NCBI GenBank assembly: GCA_947034895.1
Contig: OX344762.1
Location: forward strand, 22,362,760 to 22,426,759
DNA length: 64,000 nt
Source: Rhytidiadelphus loreus
Taxonomy: Eukaryota > Streptophyta > Bryopsida > Hypnales > Hylocomiaceae
Reading direction: 5' to 3'
The translations under genes were made by a program, and so were the position numbers. Positions 33,454 to 44,426 of the stretch are shown one piece after another. The notes beneath the pieces are model-generated. The model searched no databases and was not told the origin of the DNA. It saw only the letters and a list, made by a program, of their open reading frames with translations. Every line of letters begins with the position of its first letter. The first letter of the stretch is position 1.

Positions 33454-36400
33454 ATGGCTTCACCTCGCCCTGCATCCCCGGTTATGGCCAGTTTGCTTGA
33501 TTTGTGTGTTAGTTCAGCATGCCGTGACAAATACAGTGTGAAGGCCTGGCGCCAGAAGCGCAGAACGTTGGAGATGTTGCCCTCTGAGCTTGCTCACCAA
33601 CTTTTCCACGCACTTCTGCGTGCTCACCTGCTGTCTGCACCCCTGGTTGAGTACGTGTTACTTTTATCTCCTTATATGAGGTTAAGGCATTAGTTTCGTT
33701 CTTTATCTCAGATCGAAGATTGTAAAAAGAGTGCATCAAAATTCTAGTGCGTTTTGAAATGGAATGCCATGTGTGTGACCGCTTGCAGTGTGTGAACACT
33801 AAGAATTGCTGTGGATCCTTATTGCTTAGTCTTTTATTGCGCAGATTGTTTCAACAAAGCATACAAGAGGTTGACGTGAGTGGAGAAGCATCTGTGGATG
33901 GGGAATGGATGGCTTATCTGGGCGGTTGTCGTCACTTACGAGTTCTTTGTGCCACAGACTGTAAAGCATTGACAAATAATGCTATCTGGCAACTCACAGG
34001 CATGCATTCTTTTGTTGAAAACTCATTTTGCTCATTTGCATATGATCCTGGAACAATTAACATTAATTTCTGCTGTCAATATCATGTCATTCAGGTACTG
34101 GTCTTCCCTACTTGCAACAATTGCAGGATTTCACTTTTTTTTTCCAAACTGCAGCTCTTGGGTATAGTTGACGGCTGGTGATACTCAGGATGAAAGTCTT
34201 TGCTGTAAGGCTTGGCATTCATCAGTGTTGACGTAGAGAACAGCTGGTTCGTGCATGTCCTGTTCTATGTGGTTGTGCTTCAGGTCACCTTTGAGTTGCG
34301 TTATCTTGGCAAACCAACAGTTTGATCAGTGCCCTAACCTGAGTTTATTCGTATGTCTTTCTGAATTTAGGTTTGGCAGACATGGAGGAATTGAACCTGT
34401 CTCGGTGCAGGAGAATTAGCGATGAAGCACTGTTTCATATTACCTCGTGGAAGGGGCTTAGAAAGCTCGGATTAGCTGAAACTAGTATTGGAGCAAAAGG
34501 ACTCTCACTTCTGTCGGCACTTACAACACTTGTATCTCTCGATCTAGGGGGCTGCCCAGTTACTGATGCGAACTTGCTCTCTTTCCAGGTGTACTCTCCT
34601 TACAACAGTTTGTTGGATATATCTGCTTCACCTCTAAACAACCGAGTTGTCCAATTGGTCCTTATGTACCTACTTGTTTTGCACTTTTCAGTGGGTCATA
34701 TGAGGACTTTCTATTATCCAATTTTAGTCGTTTGTTGACCAACACGTGCAACTTTGTTTGTGTGTTCATGATGATATAAATTATTGACCCTGTCTGAATT
34801 CTATTTTCTCTCAATACAATCGATCAAATTGGTGATTTTAAATCATGAAATCTCGATCTTTGGGGGTTTAATGCTAGTGATTGGAAAGTCGTACCCTGTT
34901 TGTGCTACTGTCCTCTTCGTTATCCTATCTTTTGGCCGATTCTGCCCCTCAATTCAGTCTGTCTCAAAGGCATATTTCTTTTTTTGGATGCAGGCACTTA
35001 AATTGTTGGAGCAACTCGACTTGTGGGGCAGCAAAGTCACTAACATTGGAGCGCAGTGTCTGTCATCCTTCAAGTTATTGAAATATTTGAACCTTGCGAT
35101 GACAGCGGTCACTGTGATTCTACAAATGAGCTCAATTGTGTCATTAAATCTCTGCAACTGTGCTGTGGAATCGATATTTGGAAAGGGGATTGTATCGGAT
35201 AGCCCCTTAACCGAGCTCTTTCTATCTGGAGCAGACGTCAATCTAAAAGATGCCATATCCTGTTATAGTACAAGGAATTTGCGTCTGTTAAATCTTGCAT
35301 CATCCCGTGTAAACGACCTGGATGCACTCTCAGGCATGCAAAAACTGTCAATTTTGGATTTACGCGCAACAGGACTCACTGATGGACTCATGCTCAAGTT
35401 CCGTGAATTTGGTAAAAGTTTAAGGTGGATTGATCTCAGTTCCACAAAGGTTGGGTCTGAAGGCGTATCAGCAATTGCAGGACATGTGCCAAATGTGGAA
35501 CAACTTTCTTTAAGTCATACCCTCGTGGATGATAATGTTTTTACATATCTTATCCATTTCCCATTACTACAATCTCTCAATCTCAGTGGCAGCAAAGTAA
35601 GAGGTACAAATTTTCTTGAACTTAGTATTAATCATCCATTATTGTTAGATTTTCTAGCCCACATGAGTAGGAGTACTTGAGACGAGATTTTCTTGCTGCA
35701 ATAGAGGCATTTTGACTGATTGCAAGTGTATTGGGGTGCAGGAAGCATGACGATCGGATCCGAAGAGTTCACGCAAATTTCAGTGTTATCAGGTTTGGAG
35801 CAGCTTCAGTACTTGAAAAGGCTCGACATGCGGCATACTGGTGCTAACGATGCATTTTTCCATGCACTCAAGCAACTCACCCAACTTTCACATCTTCACG
35901 TTCACAGTACTTCCTTGTCGGGTACTTTTTCTTCTTCTCTGAGACCTAGTTCATTTTCTATTTCTAAAGTGTTACTTATTCACGCATTTATAAGTTTCTG
36001 TTTGTGCCATAGGCGTCTGTCAATATTGAGGTACCCCAAAGTGGTCGCTTCCATATCTATAGGAGCTGAAACAAATCATTTGGGACGCTTTGAGGAATGT
36101 AACAAAATGTGCCAATAGAAACAAGAAATCCTGGCTTACGTTTTTCAGCAATAGGAATATGTTTTGGAAATTACTGTTATTTTTCAATTGATTATTTTGC
36201 ATATTAGAGTAATTAGCTCAGTTGGCAGAGCACCTCGTTTACGCCGAGAGAGTCAGCGGTTTAGGAGCGTATTGACTTTTAGGTTCGAAATTGAACTTTC
36301 TATTTTAGTTTGGACCCTTGGGCCTAATTGAGCCTTCCTAGTAGTTGCATGGAGCGAAATTTTTCTAGAATCTTTCTATTTCTAATGCTTCTTTTTTTCT

Positions 36401-37224
36401 TTGATAAAGTTTAGGCTGATGAATTGTCTTACTCCGTGTTCAGATGAGTGTCTACAACAGTCATCGTCTCTCTCCAACCTGGTTTGCCTTGGTATTGGTG
36501 GTGCGGTGATAACGAATGATGGTTTATTAAATTATAAACCTCCTCCCCTTCTTCAGGAGCTTGATCTTTCAGATTGTTGGTTGCTCTCTGAGGATACTCT
36601 GCTGAATTTCTGCGAAGCTTATCCTCAGATAATGGTCTGGAATGAGCAGACTGTCAGTAGTATAAGCGCAGCAAAGCCAAATGTTCACTCGAAAGAATGT
36701 GGAGAAGATGTCGTTAGTGGAGGACTTGCTACAAGTTTTTCTCGTGATTTGCAACAAGCAAAGCTGAATCTGCGTAAGAGCCCTGCAAAGAAAGACCGGA
36801 TGAAAGTGATGAAAAAGCCGGTCAAAAGCAGCACTATTGGTGCTGGCATGCATACACATGTACTCGGTATGTATTCAAAATGCTTGACACGTACAAAGTG
36901 GATTCTTAGAGATGGAGTGCGGTTGTTCAAAGTTTTGGTTGCACCAGATTTCCAGGTCTTTAAAATAATTCATTTGATTTTAGTGTTGTATGAGACTATC
37001 TCCTAGTCCTTTTCATAGACGAAATTGCTCCCGTTTTGCAATAACTGTACTGAGTTGACAAATTGTGCTATCATGTGACAGATGAGAGAATCAAGTACAA
37101 TAAGCAAGAGTTCTTACAATTGAGATCTGCTGACGTATCCGACTTGCCAGTCTCAAACTTGAAAAATCTTGAAAGCGACCTTTTGAAGGCTGCAAGCCAA
37201 AACCGTTCCAGGTCATGGAGGTAG
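33454..37224 (+). CDS. Leucine-rich-repeat (RNI-type) protein, 7 exons, 641 aa
   Basis: Exons: 33454-33650, 33845-33999, 34371-34588, 34994-35603, 35742-35921, 36444-36866, 37082-37224. They total 1926 nt and phases close throughout from ATG to TAG. The N-terminal helical region includes MASLLDLCVSSACRDKYSV and LEMLPSELAHQLFHALLR. From about residue 75 to 520 there are tandem LRRs (LEQLDLWGSKVTNIGAQCL, LRWIDLSSTKVGSEGVSAI, VEQLSLSHTLVDDNV). A basic C-terminal tail (KSPAKKDRMKVMKKP) and DERIKYNKQEFLQL follow. The layout matches a conserved plant LRR family I recall from Arabidopsis (At4g23840-like); LRR arcs bind other proteins, and no specific role is known to me. Start ATG 33454 has a CCATGG context; ATG 33484 is an alternative. 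Intron 2 has a GC donor, and intron 5 holds a tRNA-like relic. Confidence 0.85.
36206..36262 (+). pseudogene. tRNA-Val(UAC)-like relic in LRR intron 5
   Basis: AGAGTAATTAGCTCAGTTGG at 36206-36225 has an acceptor-like 5' arm and the A-box TAGCTCAGTTGG. It is followed by CAGAGCACCTCG, a loop TTTACGC with anticodon TAC, and CGAGAGAGTCAGCGGTT. This is the 5' two thirds of an organellar/bacterial-type tRNA-Val. The expected T-arm and 3' acceptor are missing; a GGTTCGAAAT B-box-like motif appears 20-30 bp too late (about 36281). It may be a nuclear insert of mitochondrial DNA or the head of a tRNA-derived SINE. Confidence 0.5.
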
Positions 37225-38213
37225 GTCTTGGAGCTAATTTTGGGTGCATCTATGATGGACAAAATTAAAAGCGGGTGAGGGATATTTGGGACTTATCACA
37301 AGGACATTAGAGAGCAGAATCAGCCCTCGTGGGGAGCATCTGCAGCAAGTGCCAATTTTGCATCATAAATCTCAGCTGCTTTTAATGCTAATAAGCAGAC
37401 CGTTCAAGGAATGAGCCTGCTTTATCACAGTGGAGAATGTGTTGATAGGCAAAGAAGTCACATGGCCTCGTCATGGAGGCATTCTGAGGGAGAGGAGTCC
37501 AGCTCTCAAAACTGGAGATTGATGGAAGTTAAGATACTGCAACAGTACAACCCTTATTGATGTACACAATCTGAACATGAGAGCACAGGGCAGATGCTGT
37601 GTAAGCACATAAATCAGCTGTCTCTGTAATTGATTTCTGGTGTTGAGGTAAGGTAGGTAGGTTGCTCTAAAAGCAACCTCTAACACAGAAATAACACAGA
37701 AGTACAGTTTGCTTTCTTCAATGTATCAATAGTGTACATTTCAAGAGGGGGTTGCTTTTAGTGACCACTGCATTTCAACTTCAAAAATTCATAACTAATT
37801 TCAAGAATGTCCAAAAAATATGAAATGACTTGGGTTAGATGCCAATTTCAATTTTCTTCCTACGAAAATTTATTAGAAATTGTTTCAAGGAGTTTAGCTT
37901 CCCCACTAATGCAATCAGTTCTTAAAAGGTCGCTTTAAGAGCAGACTATCTTAGAGGATACTAAAACTATTAAGAGAGTTGATCCCTACCTCCTATTCCA
38001 ATTACCAACCTGTGTTACCAACAGCAACTCATCTACAGTACACTTGGACTCATTAGGAAGTGGTGTAGTCATGATTGGGCTAAATGTATATGACCATTAA
38101 TCTTGAATGAAAAGGAGGTTATCTATTGTTAGGTCTACAACTTCCTGATTTGAAGTTGTATAAGACATTCTTTTGTAGTGATAGAAATTAAATTCAATAG
38201 ATTTGACTCTTGT

Positions 38214-38315
38214 ACCCAAAGATCTTTCCAAAGTTCTATACATCTCAAAGTGATGCAAAGAGTAACCCAAAGATCTCTCCAAAGTTCTATACATCTCAAA
38301 GTGATGCAAAGAGTA
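38214..38315 (+). repeat. Tandem duplication, 51-bp unit x2
   Basis: ACCCAAAGATCT(T/C)TCCAAAG through GATGCAAAGAGTA occurs twice in a row with one visible substitution. Confidence 0.9.
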
Positions 38316-41300
38316 TCTACTAAGGTGAGTTGATCCAAAATTGCACCTTGTCTTCAAAATCAATATGTATGTATGTTGAAAAAATTACTTTAGAACAATT
38401 ATGAAAGAAACATTGACCCTTCACAACCTTTGCATGTGGAATTCAAATGTTGCATTCTTTGGTGCATTGGAACCTCCTTTCACTTGCCAACAAGAAAATA
38501 TGAAAATTTGACAAGTGACTAGATATAGTAGCAAAAAGTGGCGGTTTGGGTTTCTTTGCCTTCCCTTAGGCTTTATGGAACTCCTTGTTGATTTAGGTGG
38601 ACATTGTATGCAATCTAGAAGTAGACTTCTTTTCTTGGTTTGGTAAAATTATTGTGTGAGCTCTAAGCTTGTGGCAAGGTGGAGTGTGCTAAATTTTTCA
38701 CTTCTCCATGATTCACCCTTTTAAATTCAAGTCATGCAAAAACTTACAAAAAAAACATGAAAAAGAGACCATGGAAAAGAATATAAAAAAATGAATGAAA
38801 ATTCAAGATTCATTACATGAAAAAAAGCATTCCAAAGAACATTAACCCCTTAAGGATAGGTGGAGTAAACTAGCCCCCTTGCTTGGCCCTTCCAAGTTGT
38901 TCTAGAGATGCAAGTAAAAAAAAATCCCCCTATTTTGAGCTTGATTAATTTATCTTGTACACCTCTCCTAGCTAATTTAGAACTTCAGATTGCAAATATG
39001 AATTCAAAATTTGCAAATTTTATCATGCATGGAAAATAAAAAAAATACAGCATTTTTCCAAGGACTGAGTGAGGGGGTTAGTTCACCTTGGCCTTGAGGA
39101 CCAAGAAGACATAATGTGTTCTCTTCAAATTTTCAATGGCAAATTTCTTAGTAGGGTGAAATAAATCTAGATATTTTGTAAAATAGGATATTGTAAATTA
39201 ATAAGTTGATATACTTGTTTCATTTTTCTGATTTTCAAAATTTTAATGTAAGTATTTAAAATTTTATTTAGATAATGTAGTCTAAAAGAAAAAAGAAGCA
39301 AACATAATGTTTTTCCAATGAAAGGAACAATAGGGATGGAAAAAAATATTTTTTGGGAAATTTAAAGTCTTTAATCTTCACAAACAAATTGGGACTAGAG
39401 AGGGTTTTTTCAAAATTGTATTTGTAGCAATTTCAAAAATACAAGGTTCAATTTGATGATATTAAGAACATAAAATAATTAGAATGATTCCAATTTTTTT
39501 AATATGTTCCAAACAATATGCTAATAATACTATCAATTGTTAAATTTTTAAATTCCACATATATATAAATTTTGTAAAATTTTGTAGGATCCAATTTGGT
39601 CAATTTTGGCTTTCTATTCCTTTTGTTTGAAAATGTGCACAAATTTGAAAGAGTTTTTTACTTCTCAATTTTTTTAATTAAAAAATTCTACATTTGTCTA
39701 AGATTTCCAATATGTGTAAAAACCAAAAAAGCATTATTCATCTTCTTCTAATTTTTCTTCCCCAAAAGTTGTGTTTTTTGCCTATAAAGTTGATCATCCA
39801 AAATTGTTATAATCTAAAGATCCAATAGTCAAGATTTTTCACAATTAGTTCCATGCATACTAGAGTACAAGAAAAAAAAGTCTTTACATTTGTAAGATTA
39901 AAATTTAAAATATTGAGAACATCCATGTACAAAAAAATATCAAAGTAGAACAATTCATTGAAAACCTCCATTGTCAAAAAGTTGTTAGGCCTTGAGGGGT
40001 TAAGAAAGTTTGGAATAGAGTATGGAAAGGAATTTGTAAATGAATATGAAAAGAACATTAAAATAATTACTAGAAAGAATTGATAACAACTTGAAATGAA
40101 ATTGAAAATAAAAATAAAATTATATAGAACTTCATGTAATTAAAAGGACATTAAAAAAAATCTTTAAGTAGTTAAAAAGGGCATGAAAAAGTGTCAAAAA
40201 GTAGTGAATAAAGACATTGGAAAAACTTTAAAAAGTAGTTAAAAAAGACATTATATAGAATTTTAACCCTTATAATTTTGACCAACCTAAATAGTAGATT
40301 GATCCATTTTTAGAAGAGCCAAAATGAACTTAGGAATGTAAAGAGTCACTTGAACTTGGACTCATTCTCAAAAAAATCAAGTTAGCTATTAAGTGGTGTA
40401 TTCAAATTTAGAAGAAGATTCACTATTGAATTTGCAAAAAATTCCAAAACATGGGTGGTCTTGGAGGTTGTAGTAAGGACTCATCACATGGAGGAACTCT
40501 AATCAATGAGATAGAGGCATGTGTTCATTGACGGATAGAATAATAATTGTGCTATTGGGTGTTGGTAAAGTTGGGCCCAACCTTTGGGATAGGAGAGAGG
40601 CAGTTGGAGACTTTTGGCACATTTTTAGAAGTGACATGTAGCACGTTATGTGAGGAACATTCTTGAAGAAAATTGTTAAAAATTGTCTGAAGTGGAAGAG
40701 TAATGAGGTTGGACAATGATAACACTTTGATTGAAACCAAATTTTCTAAAGATCATAAAGACTTAGCTTTCTACAAGATCCTACAATTAATTTTGCCTAA
40801 AAATGAATCATCTTACTATAAGCTTCAACTCTTTGTAACTTACAAAATCAAGATCCAAAACATCTTGAAAATGGCTTAAGATTAAGTTATACATCTTCCA
40901 TCCCAAAATAAATCCATATTTTCCTAGAAATGGCTAGATTAACACAAGAATTGCTCCTATTTTAAGTGATTGTGTAGTTACTATAGCTTCTAGTCAACCC
41001 CACTAGGCGTAAAAGAATGGAAGTCAATAGTAAAGCAATGCATGTTGAAAATAAGTAGTCAAATTGACAAACTTTCTCCTTTGGAGGAATTGCTCTGGTA
41101 CTATTAAATTGGATCATTCTCCGAGCAACGTTGGTGCAATGAAGTTCGATGATGTCCTATGTATTCAATTCCAATGATGTCTTGTGATTCAACTCCAAGA
41201 AATTCTCAATAAGAAATTTGTTAGTAGTAGTTGCTATACAATTGTAGGTTGAATTATCACCTTTGGTTGGTTAGAGGTTGTGTTTCTCTAAAGCGTGGTA

Positions 41301-42739
41301 TCTATAGGTTCTTTTGCTTTAGGGTGTTCAAACTAGCTTTAGTTGTTGCTGATCAAGTTGTGGAGAGATAATTTCTAATTTAATTTGAGACAATTATATT
41401 TGGAAACCCCATATTTATTTCAGGATGGAGGGAGTAGCTAACAAAGACACTAATAAAAAGAGTTTCAAGTAGTAGCTAACCTTTAAATGATAGGCCGTTT
41501 TCTTCTTCAAAGAATTTTTGATAAAAAAAAATGGCTTTAGAATCTCTTTTAGAATGTTTCAACCTAATGGATTCACTTCTATAGTAATAAGGCTTGCCAA
41601 ACACTACATTTATTTCAAAGTCAAAGCTCTATTCACTGATCAATTTCACATGCCATAACTACACAAAATCTGGACAAGGAGAAAGACTCATTCTTTGCTT
41701 CAAGGAGATTTTTGATTCCCCTTGGACTACCTGCTACGTCAAAAGATGTCATTTAAGGATTAACTATAACACCAGTTAAAAAGAGAGATGGACTTCCAAC
41801 GGCTCCCATATCTCCCAAGTCTTTGCATCTAGACTATAGTGTGAGTAGATATCCGAATCCTCCTTGTGAAAGGAAGAGTACTAATTTAATTGATGGAATG
41901 ATGAGATTTATGCATTGCCCAAGAGTAGGCAAATGAAGAAACACTCTATACCTCTAAATGGGAAGACTCGTATTTTATAGGACAATAAGTCTACACCTAC
42001 AAAGCTATGGATTAAATCACCTATATGTAATCAATTAAGCATCTATAGAGCAAATGGTGAATAGTTGAGTGCAATGGAAATTTTTCCCATTCAAAGAGAC
42101 AAATAATATTGGGATTGCAAAATTTTCATAATTTTATTCACAAAACTGAAATTTCTGCAAATTTCAAGAGGCAAAAATTGTTCCAAACTGATATCCATCT
42201 TGTAGTTCTACTCATAGGGGAAACTACTTCTTGCTCATGTGTATAAATCTCAAAATGATGAATGTCATAATATATGGCATTCAACAATTGTTCCTCACAA
42301 CCTCACATATTGTGCATGTCATTAAAACCAAACTTCTAAACACAATTCACAAAAAAGTTTTGCTTGGCCAAAAATAACAATATCCTACAAGTTGGGGATC
42401 CATCCCTAGTTGGTAATGGGTGGTTCGACTTTGCTTTACCTTCGAAAAAATTCTTCTTCTATCTAAAGGCAAGGTGCAAGGCACTAACATTAAGAGCCCA
42501 TGTATAATTAGGTAATTAGGTTCAATAATCTTATAAAATTTTCTTTTGAAGCAGATTCAACAAGCAAAAAATTCATAAACAACAAGAAGCTCTAACATAT
42601 TCAAAAGCATTGGAATTGTAGTGAAGAGTATCTGAATATCTTACAACAACTTCTAGAATATTGGAGGCAAGCTCATGTTATGAAGTTTGGCCTTCTAATT
42701 CACCATAGAGAACTTTTGGAAGATAGTCAAAGATTTGTG

Positions 42740-42837
42740 GTTTGTATCATTTCTTGCTTGTTCTTTGGCTTGGAAGATAGTCAAAGATTTGTTTGGCCTT
42801 CTAATTCACCAAAGAGCAAGCAAGAAATGATACAAAC
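42740..42837. repeat. Foldback with nested direct repeats
   Basis: A 29-bp arm at 42740-42768 (GTTTGTATCATTTCTTGCTT...) is matched by its reverse complement at 42809-42837 with one mismatch, separated by 40 bp. The surroundings also carry two direct copies of TTGGAAGATAGTCAAAGATT and two of TTTGGCCTTCTAATTCACCA, so inverted and direct duplication events overlap. Confidence 0.85.
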
Positions 42838-44426
42838 AATTCAAGAAGTATGCAAGTTATAATTTCAACAAAGCTAGGTGACAATGCTAAATGGTAGATA
42901 GTGTAAAAGAAGATCCAAATTATTATATGATTTTGAATTTCACATATATGTATATAATCAAATATGAATTGCAGTAAGATGGTAATACACTAAGTTAGAA
43001 GGTGACAAGGTATTGTCACTTACAATGACATAAGAAATTTGTTGATGTCAAATCAACCACAGGATGTGAAGCTTACTTCTCGAGGAAACGGTTGTCATAC
43101 GATGTGCAGTAGAATATTCAGCCCCTCCTTTCGTCACTGCTCCTGTGATACTTAGTGTTTATTGTTCAGAATTTTGGTCTATGTACATGTCTATAATGCT
43201 TCTGCTGGAGTGAGGGGATCAACTTTTGTAGTTGAAGGTTCAAACTGCATGGTGCAAGTTGAGGTCAATCCCCTCCTTTTGTAAAGGTGTGACCAAAACC
43301 TCCATTTCTGAAGAATACAACTCAACGTGATTAGAATGCATGCAACCATGCTTTCTTGTCATTTCAAAAGAAGTCATGTCAAGTAAGCAATGCCTCGTTG
43401 CCATTCCAATAAATTCAAATTTCGTTAAAAGATTCAAATGCTTTCTAAAATAAGTATTGGAAGTGGCGCCTCATAAATGAGGGGTTTTACATGATTTTAC
43501 AATTAACTCTATTATTCCACAATCTTCAGGGACACTTTTGGATTTACCATTGCAACCATGTAGGAAGTTAAAAGAACCACATTAGAATCCAAATGGATGT
43601 AAATAGTCCCCAAACAGGAACAGGAACACAAACAGGAACACAAATAGGTGCGCATAATTTCTAACATTCGAAGTTCATAACTAAATCCAAAGAGATCCGA
43701 AAAAAAATGGAAGTGAGTTTTGGAGATTTAGCATCAATTTGTCTTTCAAGGAAAACTTACTGGAAAATATTGTGAGGGCTCCTCCCCCTACAAAAAGGGG
43801 ACTAATGGACCTTAGCACTCACAACGCAGGTCTTGCCAATGCAGCTGAAGATTCACACTACTTTAGGAAAAGTCATATATCAATGGCACTATACTTTTGC
43901 CTGTGCTACTTAGAATATGCAGGACCAAATTCATGAACGTCTTACTTAATCTCAACTTGCAGACCTCATTTGGTACTCCCCGACATGAGCTGGTGTTTCT
44001 GCTGCATGCTCTTTCTGTGCTCTCTGCGTGTACCACCGTGACTATTTTTTCCCCTCTTTGAATGCACTCGACAGTCTACAGCAATTGTCCTTGTCAATAA
44101 CATCGTATGAATTATCAACAAAGACGCTGTAGCTGCCATCTTGCATGTGCACTCTCCAGCGTCTGCTCCTGATCACATCAAATTCTGTTCAACACATACA
44201 CCAGATGTTCGCAACAGAGTAGACTGTTGGTTCCTGAATTAATTATACATCATTGTACACAATTGCAACACCGCTGATTTTATGCCGCATTCATGGATTC
44301 TAGAATTTCGCATCTGTGAAACTGATAGAATACAACTACTGCACCTCGCGTCGACATCAGCCCATCGTTGCCGGGGGAACCGTTTGCCTCTGCCAGTGGA
44401 AATATCTTTGCAGCAGTCTGCATTGC

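Larger units (their letters stand above)
37225..44426. other. Intergenic, AT-rich, no gene recognised
   Basis: This region covers the 3' flank of the LRR gene and about 6 kb of AT-rich DNA. It contains a 51-bp tandem duplication (38214-38315) and a foldback (42740-42837). None of the short ORFs (39807-40058, 40552-40740, 43240-43437 and others) has a recognisable domain. Confidence 0.4.
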
